Shown piece after piece: positions 31,814 to 44,150 of a DNA stretch of 64,000 nt. A program made the translations under genes and the position numbers. The DNA is from Dromaius novaehollandiae (Eukaryota > Chordata > Aves > Casuariiformes > Dromaiidae). The number at the start of each line of letters is the position of its first letter. Within the stretch, counting starts at the first letter, position 1. The stretch is from NCBI RefSeq assembly GCF_036370855.1, contig NC_088111.1, positions 20,247,501-20,311,500 of the forward strand, read 5' to 3'. The notes beneath the pieces are model-generated. The model did no database searches and was not told the DNA's origin. It saw only the letters and a list, made by a program, of their open reading frames with translations.

Positions 31814-32294
31814 GAGGGAGCTCACCGGGCCGGCATTCCGGCTCGGCCACCTCCTGCAGAGCCCGCTGCCGCACGCCAGCTCGGGAGGCCCCCGGCCGCT
31901 GCCCCGGCGGCCGCAGGGGTCCGGGGCACCCGCGAACGGCGCCGCGGCCCGCGGGAGCGGAGCGGAGCGGCCCGGCAGAGCGGCTCCCCTCACGCCTCGC
32001 GTCAGCCCCGCGCGTCGCCGTCCGTCGCCCAACCGCCTCCCCCGCGCCGCGGTCCGTCCCTCCGGCCGGCTCCCCGGCCCCAGCACCTCGGTTCCGCCCG
32101 CCCTGCGGCAGCGCTGCCACCGCAGCCGGGGCCGGGGCCGCCCCGGGAAGGGCCGTGGACGGGGCCGGGCGGCCCCCTCGGCTCTGCAGCCGCCCCCCGT
32201 GCCGCCTGCCAGGGCCCCGCAGCCGGCCCACTGTGACCACGCCAGGGCAGAGCCCCTGCTCGCTTTCTGCTCCAAAACCCACTCACATGCTCAC

Positions 32295-32438
32295 GGGGGG
32301 GGGGGAGAGAGGGGGGAGAGAGGGGGGAGAGAGGGGGGAGAGAGGGGGGAGAGAGGGGGGAGAGAGGGGGGAGAGAGGGGGGAGAGAGGGGGGAGAGAGG
32401 GGGGAGAGAGGGGGGAGAGAGGGGGGAGAGAGGGGGGA
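32295..32438. repeat. G-rich minisatellite, 11-bp unit
   Basis: About 13 copies of GGGGGGAGAGA in near-perfect head-to-tail array, opening with an 11-G run and followed by an A-run at about 32443-32454. Every unit carries a G6 run, so the plus strand is a strong candidate for serial G-quadruplexes; the complementary strand is purely pyrimidine. It lies immediately upstream of the CpG island of the C8orf33 homolog. Confidence 0.95.
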
Positions 32439-32459
32439 CCATAAAAAAAAAAAACCCTG

Positions 32460-33536
32460 ATAGCAAGTCAGAACTTAATTACAGAAATGTCGCTGGACGT
32501 TCGCTCTTACCTGCCTCCCCAGCCTCAGCTCGGGCGGGCAGTGCACGCCGAGCCCAGGCCGAGCCGCGGACGTGCCTCAGCGAAGGGGAGCGGGCGCAGG
32601 ACGGTGCACGCACCGCCAGGCCGAGGCGTGGGGAAGGCAAGCTTTTCATTCAAATCCTCCCCCTCCATCCCAGCCACAAAGAAACCTTTTTCTTCCGCTC
32701 AGCTTGAGGCAACGCATAGAAAAGGCATGGAGAAACTGCTGCAGCTGTAACACCTCAGAGCGGCCCCACTGAGAGCGCAGCTGATCCCCACGAGTGCCCA
32801 GGCCTGAAGGAAGCCGTTGGCACCCGGCCTCAGCAGCCAGCTTCCCCACCAACCCCTCTGCCTCCCACCAACCCACAGCAGCCTGGGAGAAACCCAGAAA
32901 CCATTTATTACCTCGAGTTGCCCTCTGCTGGGCAGCCCGGCCTGGCCCGGCCCTTCAGGAGCAGCAGTTGCTCCCGTCCTCTGAAGCTCTCCCTTGCTAG
33001 CAGGCCTCCACTAACGAGTTTTGTGGGCACCCAACATGGGCAGCACAGGCAGGTCCTCAGGGAAACCTGCTCAGAGGGGGTTTGGGGCAGATGAGCTGAA
33101 TTCTTGCTTTAAAAGTGCATTTGTTCTCTCACAAGCTGGCCTCCCTCCCGCTCCTCCGAGTCCCAAGAAATGCAGGGTAACATTACCGCTTCCAGCACAG
33201 ATGGAGGCCTCTCTCACTACAGGACCAAATACCACACCACCTTTGTCCAATTTAACGAAAACCCCCAAAAGACGGACAAGTTTCAAAACCACAGAGTCAC
33301 CACCAGCTCAGATCCCAACCTGTTACATGCCACGCCAGTATACAACACAATGTGTATGTACATCACAGCATAGTCTGAGCTGACCAAAACGGGTAGGCTT
33401 AAGCCTCTGACCCATGTATGCAGGTATTGCCCAATTCCATTTCCACTTTAGATTTCCTTTTGGTTATTTAATTTTATAAAAAGAAAAAAAGAAAACCAGA
33501 AAGTTAGACACCTTGTTTCATATTTTCCCCCTTGGA
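32460..33536. other. Interval between C8orf33 promoter and AMDHD2 3' end
   Basis: Moderately GC-rich sequence with no splice-supported frame. Short open frames on both strands (32487-33383) look like composition effects. It may include upstream regulatory DNA for the C8orf33 homolog, but no specific site can be defended. Confidence 0.45.
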
Positions 33537-33542
33537 TTTATT
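33537..33542 (-). terminator. Candidate AMDHD2 poly(A) signal
   Basis: AATAAA on the minus strand (TTTATT on plus), about 1.6 kb beyond the AMDHD2 stop codon at 35142, and the first canonical hexamer found in that interval. A 3' UTR of that length is plausible but not proven. Confidence 0.45.
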
Positions 33543-35141
33543 TCTTTTACTCCCCTCCCTTAAAAAAAAAACAAAAAAACAAAAAAAACCAAGCAGTCAG
33601 ATGTTTCCCCTGGTGAAGTTTGTAATGCAGAAGCATGTTGCATTTCATAACACAGTATTTGATGTCTCTTTCAAATACTTCAGTCCTGGTGGTTATAGTT
33701 TCTGCTGACATAGGCAATAGATGTTAGAAACCCTCCGAGGCTGCCAGTCATTCCAGCAGGGCTTTAAATTGCTAGGAAAGCACTTTCAAATGTTGCTGTT
33801 AAAGGCTATAAAAAGGTACTGGAAAAATCTGCACACTTCTACCAACCCCTACCAGACTTCTGTCTTGCTTTGCAGTCTCTGCACTGGCTAAGACTTGGCC
33901 TTTGTTTAAGCCTTCTGCTCACTTACAGGGCTCATCTAATTGGTTTGCGGCTTCTCAGACTTAGTCCGTGACTTATCACAAGGCTTTTTTGATCATGGTA
34001 GGTTCAAAGTCACAATCAGTCTTCAAAAAAGTTTTCAAGTGTCAGAAAATTAGCTGACAGTCAAGTGCTGGAGAAGATAATAATGAGCATGTGAATAATG
34101 AGCTATCAGCAACTGTCTTGAAAGGCCAGAATCCTACTGTAATTCTCCTCCCCTATGAACCACAGGATTCTTTTCCTTAGTCCTTGAGCTGGACCACAAG
34201 CTTGCGAAACAGTCAATACCAGGCTGGATACATCCCCTAAAGCAAAAGCATCCCATCTGTGGCTTGAAGAATGTACCAACCCACCAGATGACACGAAGGC
34301 TGGGTGTAGAGACTAGAGCCTGCAGAATCCATCTAGCCAGAGCAAAGGGTTAAGAGCAACACTGCTTTCTGTGGTAGGATGTTGTCCATGTCTCCAGCAG
34401 AAACCACAGGCTGTGGACTCAATGCCCACGTGGGGAAAAGGCACAAAGGGCCAGCAATGCCTTGTTTTCCTGGGTTTGATCTCTGCCCTGAGGATTCAGC
34501 CACATAGAAATACAGCCCCACAACGGCACTGAGTCAGCAAGCTGTGGCAGCCTTGCTCCGGAGGACACACGATGGAGGAAGTTCCGGGGGATCAGAACAG
34601 GCTCCTGAACTTCTGCCAACACAACAGGAACCTTTTAACATGAAGAGCTGCAAGCTGAGCTGGTAGAAATTGGTGTCTAATCAACCATGGCTGCCCCAGA
34701 GTAAGGCAAACAGCAAGGAGAGGAATGATGGCTTGAGCCTGCCGTGGACACGGGGCAGGTTAGTGTGTGCTGTATAAAACAGTGCAGAGGCTGGGACAGC
34801 CTCACACTGCTCTACGACAGTGACAGGAGCACCTCTGCCCGGGGACTCCATACAGGACAGCTGTGCAGTCCTGCAGGTCACTCCAGGGACTAACAATCGC
34901 CCTCCTCCCGCAACACAGATCTGCCTGCTTTTCCCACTCCGCCAACTGAGCACCAACAAATCTGTTGCAGGCATGGCTGTGACTGGAAGCAGTGGTTGTG
35001 CTGGAAAACACAGCTCTTTGGTATGAGGCTCCTTTAAGGAAGTCGCAGGAAGGAAGAAGAGAAAAGTGGGGTGGTTACCAAAGCTAACCACAGTGCCAGG
35101 GAGCCGCGGGGGTGGGGGGGGGGCACCAGGAAAGCCCAGCG

Positions 35142-38100
35142 TCACATGCCTAACGTGTCCTGTCTCCAGACTTGCTCGCCTGCGATGTATGTGGCTTGCA
35201 CATACAGACTGTCATTCAGCATCAGGAAATCTGCACCAAACAGGAGAGAAAGGAAGAGCCGTCAGAGAGAAATGGAGGAAAGGGAACTGCAGCAGCTGAA
35301 GCTGGCTGGGAGGAGCTGGGCTCTAGGACTGTATGTCAGCAGGAAAGAGCTTCTCCCCACTGCGGAAATGACAGCGAGACAACAGTGCATTGTGCCACCC
35401 CTGCTATGGTAGCTATGCTCCATGCCCAGCTGAGATGTGGAGGTCTCTCCAAAGGGCTCAGCAACTACTGCCAGGAGCCAAGGGAAGAACCACAAAAAGC
35501 CCAAAGCAAATCCCAGGCAAGCAGCAAAGCAGGTCTACCAGAGATTCCCAGAGGGGTGTATGGAGAAGGCTACACTGGCAACAGCCCCTGCTTTGCCCAA
35601 GAGCCGCTCCTGTACACAAGAGCCCTCAATGCAAGAAGTTGTACCGCTGCCCCCATACCAGTACCTGCATCAGAGTCATAATTCAGGGTTCCCTTTTTAT
35701 GTTCAATCCCCAGGAGCTGGGCAGGATGGAGAGATGCTGCCTCCAAGGCGGTCTCTACTGAGCACCCTTGAACAAAGGAGGAGGCATTAGGGCAGCAAAC
35801 AGACCCATGGCCAGAGCAGCCCAAACACCCCTTGACTAAGGCAATGTCTCAGGGGCAAATGCAGCAACAAAGCTGTTTCAACCGGTAGCCTGGCAGGGAC
35901 TCGTCTGGATAACCAAACCCACAGAGGCACCACTGTACTTGCCAGCACTAGCTTCTCTCCCCTCCTGTCATGGTAGGGCATCAGCACCTGATCTCACTGG
36001 GGGATGCTGCCTTTTCCCTGAACTACCAGGAGCTTATGTACAAGAAGTGCAGGAGGGGCTGCAACACTGTCATCGCAGTAGGATGGAGCTGAGGAGGGGA
36101 ATATCCCTCAGGGAAACATCCCAAGACAGCAGGGAGAGGAGAACTAAATATCTAGGGTATGGGAGAGGAAATCAATCACCTTTAATCCCTTTGTCAGAAA
36201 AGGACAAGACAGTGCACCTGTCATTAGTGCTACAAGTTAGAATGAAGTCTCTGCTCAAAAAGGTGCTAATCTGTGAGGCCCGTGCCACTGATTTCAGCCC
36301 TTCTCCTCATGTCTTGGGCAAAGGGAAACATTCCCTGGCTGAGGAAGAGCACGATCTCTCCCTGAGTCCACACAGGCAGCGTTGGCTTGTGGACAAGGCT
36401 CACTTACCTGTGGCTTCTAGGAAGTGTCGCACACATGCATCCATGGTTGCTATGCTACCACTCAGGGTCTTCGTGCCTGGGAGAGGAGCAGGACAGCACT
36501 GAGCACGTCCCCATGACTCGTATCGAGGAGAAGTTGGGGGGAGAAGCAAAACACAAGGAGGTAGAAATCCTAGGACGTATCAGGAGCAAGTTGGAGGGCT
36601 CTCAGCCATTGCTGCTGAGTGACAGAATGAGGTGAGACGCAGTCCGTTCTGGCAGTGCAGGGAGGGGTACTGCGAAATCACCCCACAGTTCCACTGTAAG
36701 AGCAGCTGGACTGAATGAAACCCCAGCTCACAGCTCAGGCAGCTGCTGTCAGAGACAGGGGATGGGTACTGAGCAAGGAATGATCCTCCTCTGAAATATC
36801 TTCCAAGTCTCCAGTTGTTTGCAGTTTGGGGACTTCTTTAACCAAAAGTGGTGATGTTACAGTAAAGACAAGGGACAATAAATATTCGTAGAATTTCCCC
36901 ATCCTTTCTGACCCCACCAGAACTTCTAGCATCTGTAACACTGTGCAACAAGGAGTCCAAAGGTGTTGTGGATAGCTAAGAAACAACACATTCCTCCTCA
37001 TTCCAGCAAAACAGGGCCCTTGCCCTCCTCATGAGGTGCTGCGTTCACCCCAGGGCCAAGTTACTATGCAGCCATTAATTGATCAGGCAACAAACTCCAA
37101 GAGGATGACACAAGCGCTGCCTTATGCTGCCAGGTGCTGCCAGGTGTGCTGAGCTGTCCAAGAACAGGCATGAAAGGCAGTACTCACCCTGGCTCTTTGG
37201 CGAGAGGCGCTTACCTGCAATGTAGGTGTTCAGCCCATCGATCTCCACTACCTGCTGGCCCAGCGTGTGCCGACCTGGTGCCAGCCCCATACCAGCGATA
37301 GCATCCGTCACCAGCACCAGGCCTGAGGAATGCAAACGAATGGGTTGTGTTAGCTTCGTACCTGCTCTCACTGCAGGTGCAAGCACTGTGCTCTGCTGAC
37401 CCTCCCAGAGAGGAGCAAAGACATCTTCAGCAGCATCTTACTGAAGTGAGAGGTTCTGGTGGCCCCAAACACATGGCAGGAGCATCTTTCAGGCAGCAAG
37501 CCACAGCACTTGTGCAATTGTCTTGTGGGAGATGGCACAGCATTTGAGATGGCAAGGGGCCAGGCTGACAACGCCGGATGGGCCTGGCACAGCTCACCTT
37601 TGGGGTGTGCTCGGTGGGCAATTCGCAGGGCAGCAGGGTTGGTGTGGATGCCATCAGAGATCATGCCATAGAAGACCCTCCGCCCAGCAGGAATCTTGTC
37701 ACTTGTCAGCAGCCCCACGATCCCAGGGTCACGATGGTGGAACTGCCCGAGGGGAGAGAGAACAAGCTGTGGAGCATCAGCAGGACTTGGAGGCTGAGAT
37801 TGCTCCTGCTAGGGGACACAGCTGCCGTCTCTATCACACAGCGCCTGGCAGCTGGGCGCTCCATCCTTTACCAGACATGACTGGGCAACTCATCACGTGG
37901 CTTCAGCCTTGACTCGCTTTTAGATCAGGAAGTAAAAATGTGAAGCCAGAGGTTCAGTGCTGAAACCCCATTGAAAGGCCTGGTATGAAACAAGCTGAGG
38001 AGAATAAGCACCCATGGGGAGTGAGAGAGAAAGCACTGAACGCAATACAAGCACAGGCAAGTGCCCTTGGCTACTCACCGGCAACATGGCATTGAAGAGG

Positions 38101-41100
38101 TGAGTGATGAAGGTAGCGCCATGCTGCACAGCCTCCTCTGCCTGGGAGAGATTAGCCACCGAGTGACCTGGAAACAAAGCCACCATATGATTTTTTTTTT
38201 TTTCTTCCTGTCTCTCCACTTATTTTCCCACAGGGACATCCAAGAATAAAGATGTTCTGACACTAGGACTCTACTCTGATGCCCCCCATTCTCGGTCTAG
38301 GTATGAGCTGCCAGCCTTGTCACAGAGGTATCTGGCAATGACTACGAGAGACTCTGGTAGTGGATGGTTCACCTGAATGAATTCACTGTTCATATTGTAA
38401 TAGTCGCAAATGCTGCCTTGCTCCCAAGAGCATCAGGGAGAGCGAGCCATTTGACTAGACTAGAGGTCCCAGGGCCATTCTGCTGTCCTCAGGTATTTAA
38501 GGGCTTGATACAGAGAGGATGTGTGTCAAGGGAGTAGAGAGATAGTGGGGACTTCGCCGAGAAAGAACATGTGGATAATACATAACCCAAAAGAAACGAT
38601 TTTGTTTTTCCCAACACAGACAGCAGCTCTAATGCTCTATGGGTAAACTTTGCCTCTCTGAGGTGGTTCTCCTTATCTGGGCTGTAAGGTAGGAGCTGTG
38701 GGATCTGCTGTACAAATACCCTTCTTGCTTAAGGCTCAATTTCACCCTTTAAAAAAAAATTTTTTTTTTCAATGGATCTGAGGCAAAGAAGAATATGTGA
38801 AACAGGACCAGAAAAATGTGGCCAGTTTCAAGTCAGTAGTCTGCAAAGCAGTGGAGGAAAATGTCTCCCACACCATTTCCGGTTGGAGAACTGAGTTATC
38901 AGAAGTCAGCAGTAACCTTTGGAAAACTCATTTCACCTGTCAATAAGGCCTAAAGCAGCTGAACTTCAGAGTTTGAACTTTTCCAAGTAGTCATTATTAA
39001 ACTGAAGGTTACGAAAAAAAAAAGCTGCTATTCTTTCCTCCATTTGAACAGTACCAGTACTACCTTGCATTAAACTGCAGGGGCTTTTTAATCAATATGA
39101 AATTTGACCCTTACCATACACAGGGAGACAGATCTTCAACATCAACCTATGTCCCTATTTGTGACAAGTCTGTTACCTCCATGTAGGCCAGGACTGCTGT
39201 CAGTGACCCAGGAAAGCCACTGTCCTGCTAAAGCTCCTAGTAGTTCTGGGAAATGGAGAGGCAGTTCTCTGGTCTTGGAGGGGGCAGCAGAAGGAAATCC
39301 CATCCAGATGAGTCGAACCAAGACACAATTAGAGATGCTGTGGCCCTGAGGGAGGTGGTGGCCTGGCCCATGCTCTGTGCAGCACAGAGAGGCAGTGAGC
39401 TGTCAGCCTGAGCTTCCCCTAAGCCTGCTCCCTAGCCCTTACCGAGCGAGACACAGATGCCCCGCTTGGTGAGTTCACGGATCACCTCACTGCTCCTCTT
39501 CATCTCTGGGGCCAGGGTGACTATCCGGACACAGTCCAAGGTCCCGTAGGTGGCAAGTAAGTCTTGGAAGGCACCTGCCTCAAAGGTGCGGAGGCAGTGC
39601 TCCGGGTGTGCCCCCTTCTTCTCCTTGCTGATAAACGGTCCTTCCAGATGGGCCCCTGTCCAAACAGGAACACGTAGCCATGACTCTTCTTCTCCCTATC
39701 AGACTAGGAAACGTGCTGCTTCTATCCTGCTCCAGTCAAGCTCCTGGTGTCCTGCCTCAGCAGCCCTCTGTTCAGGCAACTCTGCGCATGAGTAATGGCA
39801 GAGGCCTGGGTGGGAGCAAGCTTTTTCCCCATTCACTTTTATTTTGCTCCAGTCTGGCTGCCCCAGTTCTCTCCACTGGCAAACAGCTCCCCTCTGCCCC
39901 AACATGTAATAGCTGCTGGCAGCCCCAGGTCTCCAGCTTCCCCCAGCTCAGGCCTTCCAAGATCACTTCCACCACCCATTTCCAGGCTGTGCTCCACTGG
40001 CACTCCATTCCTGGATCTGGATGTGAAGAGCTCCAAATAAGATGCCAGGAAGGCAATCTTCCCAAAGAGGTACCCCAACCCATTTTTCAGGGCTGGGGGG
40101 GGGATTGATCCCCCAAATACCCAGTAAATAACAAAAGCCTCTGGACTGCAGCACTCCACATGGTAAGAGATGTAGCGCTGGCGATTAGCCAAGCAGCACA
40201 CTGCCATTATCCTATCTGGCTCAGAAGTGCTGGAGTTGTGCATATTCAATGGCAGAGAATATGGCAAAGGCCAGGGGAAGGCCTGAGGGAGAAAGCAGGT
40301 CTATATGCCTGCCTGTGTATCCCTCCCACCAACTAGAAAGGTCCAGCCCCCATTTGTTCTGCCCCTACTGTAGTTTCTTTTCCCTTAAGGAGAAAACAGA
40401 TAATTGTCCCCCTATAGTGGCACCAGAGAGAACAATAAGGGGCAAAAGCACTTACCCAGGATACCTGCTCCATGGGCTCCACCATTTCTTATACTGATCT
40501 GAGGGAGAATCTAGAGAAGGGAGGTTTGTCAGAAGCCTTGCAGACGTGCAAGGCCTTGCAGCCTGCCCAGCACAGCACCCCTGCTGAGATACCCATGGAG
40601 ATGCCCCAGCAGAGCAGCAGCCACAGGTACCAACAGCAAGGGCTGATGTTTGTCATGTAAAGTCCAGATGGTTCTGCTCAGTGCAGCACTCCGAAGTGTT
40701 TCACCTTAGCAGAAACAGCCACATCTCTGTTCCAGGTGGGGAATATTGCCTCCAAATCCTTGGGTCCCTACAGAGCTTTGTAGGTGGAGCACTGGGGACC
40801 AGGAGCCAAACACAGCTCACAAAGGAAAGGTTGCAAGCCCCATTTCTGCAAGGCAGCTGCCTAGGAGACATCATTGTCTCAATAGTCTAAAGGTTAAGGC
40901 CAAGAAATTAAGGGGTCAGAGTACAGTTGCTCATGCCCATGGCTTTTCCTTCAAGGCAGCTATCTCAGTCTCTGAAGAAGGAGGCTGCAGCCTCAGCCCC
41001 CTCAGCTCATGGTACCAGCCTCAGCCTTCAGCCCTTTATCACCCTGGGGATGCGTGGGGAGGAACTTCTCTTACCTGGTGGTACACAGATGGGGGAGAAG

Positions 41101-42912
41101 TCACCACGGTGGGACAGAATGAGGTCACTCCATGGGAGAGGATTTTCTGGCTGAGCAGGTCAATCCCTGATTTGAAGTCATCTGTAGCCAGGGAGAAATC
41201 AATCCCAAAGCCTCCTGCACCATGAACAAAACAGAGATGAAGGCTGCAGCCTCCTCACAGGACAGCTCTCCTCCCTGCCCAGAACTTCCCCTCCAGTAAA
41301 GGACAAATAGGGTACTCCAAGAACGTGTTAAGTTTCCCCACCCAAAAATGCTTAAGAAATATTTTGTGTTACCAGACTGAGCCACTCCATTTGTATCTGT
41401 ACTGACTGGGCTCAAAGGGCTCTATCAGCACTAGTGTTTTATATTCTCAAAGCTCTGCAAGTACAAATCCAACCAACACTGTCCTGCTGAAGTGCTTTTT
41501 GCCACAACATCCCAGTGTTCTGCAAGAAACACCAACTTTTCATTTTAACTCAGGGGGAAAAAATGTAACTTTGAAACCCATTAAAGAGTAGATCTGACTT
41601 AACATGATCTAGCACAGAACAAGCCCTTCTTGGCACCCAGGAAAGAGCTACTGCTGGTAAAGTCTGTTCCTTCGAGAAGTCCCACTCTGTCCACCTCATA
41701 TCTTGGAAAGAGCAGGCATCCTGCCAGCCAGATGCAGAAGAAAAGAGACTATTGATTAAGAAGAAGTTAAGAGGAAAAGTGGACTCAAAACCCCATAGGG
41801 CTAAAGCACCAAAATGGATCCATTATGCAAAAGCATTAACCATCGGCAAAATGGTTCTTTATCATGAGTTTGGTGACTCACATCTCCCTCACGCAGCTGA
41901 TGCCCTGCTGAAATAAATCTCATCACAGCCAGTACACACACAACGAAGGGCAAAAACGGACGTGCCTGGGAACCCCCTGTCTCTCTGACAGTGCATGCGG
42001 CTTCTCCTTACCATTGATCTGCACGTCAATGAAACCAGGGGCGATGATGCTGTCCTTGCAGTCCAGCTGGATGTCGGCAGATCCCTTCTCATCAAAGAAC
42101 AGTTTCTCTGGGTTGAGGATCTTCCCTTCTCGCACCCACAGGTCCTCCCTGAACGGACAGTCACACACACACACCGCTCCTCCTGGCAGCAGAAGAGGGG
42201 CCCCCACAGCTCCGCATGCCACAAACCCTCCTTCTCTCCCCTTATCTGCTAGACTATCCAGTGGTAATCTCCAATATTGCATAGGGACCTGGAACTACAT
42301 GGGAAAAGGAGGCCAAGGCACAAGTAATGGAGGTGACCACAGATTGCTCCACAAGCAGGGAAACAAAACATATTTGTTTTCCTGGTCAGAATCCTCCTCT
42401 TTGTGAGTTCTCCGACACCTACGAAGGGCTGTGTTCAGAAACTATTCTTCCAGTGGTGACACAACTAGTGATCGATTGTCTTTCTACTTGGCCTCTAGTT
42501 TTACGAGACTCACTTGATAACCCCAAGCCCTCTGTCAAATGTAGTTGAAATGGCCAATGGGCCCAGAAGTCGACTGAGAGGGTGGGAAGAGAGACAAAGG
42601 AAAGATGAGGGGAGCATGTTAGAACTATGATGGACACATCTAACTTCCTTCCAAGATCAGGCCAAGAACAGGGCTGAGGGGGACAAGTGATGGTGGGGAA
42701 GCAAGTTATGAGAACCTACAGTTGATGCCCTAAGAAATCTGGATCCACTTCCTAGAATATTTCTGGGTTCAAGGTCATCTTTGTAGGCCCCATAACAACC
42801 CTTTTCAGCACCCAGCTGAGCCTGCTCACCTTTGCAGCTCGTGATTCCTCAGGATACGGCAGTTTGTGAACTGGAAGATCGGAGCGTCCGAGACTGATTT
42901 ATTAGATGGCAT
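35142..42912 (-). CDS. AMDHD2: N-acetylglucosamine-6-phosphate deacetylase
   Basis: Converts GlcNAc-6-phosphate to GlcN-6-phosphate and acetate, returning amino sugar to the hexosamine pathway in the cytosol. Eleven coding exons: 42912-42830, 42148-42012, 41214-41075, 40510-40456, 39655-39443, 38167-38079, 37742-37598, 37322-37215, 36476-36408, 35766-35665, 35230-35142. They sum to 1230 nt, giving 409 aa, the human length, with all phases agreeing. Landmarks are [11 protein letters not shown] near residue 70, HLEGPF with metal ligand Glu143, SLGHS with His211, THLFNAM with His232 and VLVTDAI with catalytic Asp294. These positions fall exactly where I recall them in the human enzyme, so an active deacetylase is expected. 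The start ATG follows an acceptor at 42937, so exon 1 is non-coding and probably ends at the GTGAGG donor at 43621. The neighbour ATP6V0C lies upstream in the same orientation. Confidence 0.97.
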
Positions 42913-43461
42913 TATCGGGTCTGGGAGCGACCCAACCTGAAAGAGGTCAAGGAAACAACACTGAGGGCTGGACTTCTCCTGCCTCCTGGGATCAGAGGCA
43001 AGGCGCTCGGAAGGAAAGGTCACACAAGCTGGAGATCAGGGCTGGGCTCCTGGGGCAGGCAGGGGATGGAAAAAGGTGACGCTGCTCTTCCAGCACAGAG
43101 CAGCAGAGGAGGAGCGTGGGGGCAGCAACCAGAGCAGCGGGTCGGGGGCACGTTTGGCTCCACGCTCGTGCGACAGGCAGGATCTGAAGTGACCAGTGCC
43201 AGCGCGTGCGGCCGCAGCGCAGACTGGCAGTGGCGGCAGGAGGAACGACAGGACGTGATGGATGTGGAATAGGTAGGGGGGAATGAGGGGAAGAACCTAA
43301 GGAGAGAACTTCAGCCAGGGAACATCCTCCGGGAGCGCCTCCGCGGACCGTGGCACCGGGCTCCTCTCCGCTCCCAGGGCCCGGCGGCGTTCGGGGCAGG
43401 CGCCTCCTGTCCCGCAGGGCCTTTTTGGGTTGAAACTCCCACGGAAAAGGGCTCCCCCCGG

Positions 43462-43478
43462 CCCCCCCCCCCCCCCCC
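43462..43478. repeat. C17 homopolymer in CpG island
   Basis: Seventeen consecutive C bases on the plus strand within intron 1 of AMDHD2 near its promoter. Likely hard to sequence, so the length is approximate. Confidence 0.85.
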
Positions 43479-43974
43479 GAGGCCTGGCGCGGGGGCCCCG
43501 CCGGCCCGGGAGGAGACGCCGGGAGGCGCCGTCCGCAACCGCCTCCGGGTTCCGCGTCCCCCCGGCCCGGCCCGGCTCCAGCTCCAGCTCCAGCTCCGAC
43601 CCCGCCCGCCGCCACCTCACCTGGGGCCGCGCCGCCGCCTCAGCCCGCCTCAGCCCCGCGGCTCCGCTGCCCCCGCATGGCCGTCGGCGGAGCCCCGCCG
43701 CCCCGCGCCGCCCCGCCGCACCTGCGGGAGGGGCGGAGGGAGGAGCCGGGCGAGGCGGGGCGAGGCGGGGCGAGGCGAGGCGAGGCGAGGCGGCTCGGCC
43801 CGCCGCCCCGCAGCAGCACCAGGAGCGGGGGCGCGCACGGCCCTCAGAGCGGGCGGAGGGGCAGCAGCCGCCGCGGAGCAGCAGCCCCGAGCGCCGGGAC
43901 CCCACGGCGCTGCGGCGGGGCGGGGCGGGGCGGGTAGCGGCGGTGCTGGCCTCAGCCCCGCCCCCCCGGGCCCG

Positions 43975-44010
43975 GTCACGTGAGGCCGCCCCACCGCGCC
44001 GCACGTGACC
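43975..44010. promoter_or_regulatory. Paired CACGTG boxes, CLEAR/E-box-like
   Basis: GTCACGTGA at 43975-43983 and GCACGTGACC at 44001-44010 have cores 25 bp apart. Both match the extended palindrome GTCACGTGAC bound by TFEB/TFE3 (the CLEAR element) and by USF-type bHLH factors. Their place just upstream of the probable AMDHD2 start is typical for such sites. Which factor binds cannot be read from sequence. Confidence 0.5.
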
Positions 44011-44022
44011 AGCTCCCTCCGC

Positions 44023-44074
44023 GCCGCCATCATGGGAAGGGCGGGTCAGCGGCAGGCCGCGGCCGCCATCTTGG
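44023..44074. promoter_or_regulatory. Two YY1-type sites
   Basis: GCCGCCATCATGG (44023-44035) and GCCGCCATCTTGG (44062-44074) match the YY1 consensus GCCGCCATCTTG. Such sites are commonly found at transcription starts, often overlapping the 5' UTR of the gene read in the CCATCTTG direction. This hints at plus-strand initiation from this island. Confidence 0.5.
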
Positions 44075-44150
44075 GGAGGTTGCTGCCTCGGCACAGGCGG
44101 GGGCGGGGCGCGACAGGGAATTTGGGACGGGGGCAGGGGAGGAAACGGAG

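Larger units (their letters stand above)
43300..44150 (-). promoter_or_regulatory. CpG-island promoter and non-coding exon 1 of AMDHD2
   Basis: Extremely GC- and CpG-rich block. A CCCAG/GTGAGG donor at 43621 (minus strand) fits the end of a non-coding first exon that splices to the acceptor at 42937. Upstream lie direct GGCGAGGCG-type repeats (43750-43790), GGGGCGGGGCGGGGC Sp1-type boxes (about 43914-43934), two CACGTG boxes and two YY1-like sites. There is no TATA box. The island could also serve a divergent plus-strand transcript, but no downstream plus-strand gene is convincing. Frames of up to 265 codons here are GC artefacts. Confidence 0.75.

Noticed and set aside
34681-35145. 154-codon minus-strand frame after AMDHD2
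   Set aside because: Lies in the probable AMDHD2 3' UTR, in a different frame from the last exon, with no family resemblance.
43297-44094. 265-codon minus-strand open frame and several long frames on the other strand in the CpG island
   Set aside because: GC-rich DNA lacks stop codons. The peptides are Arg/Ala/Pro/Gly repeats open on both strands, and the region is the AMDHD2 promoter.
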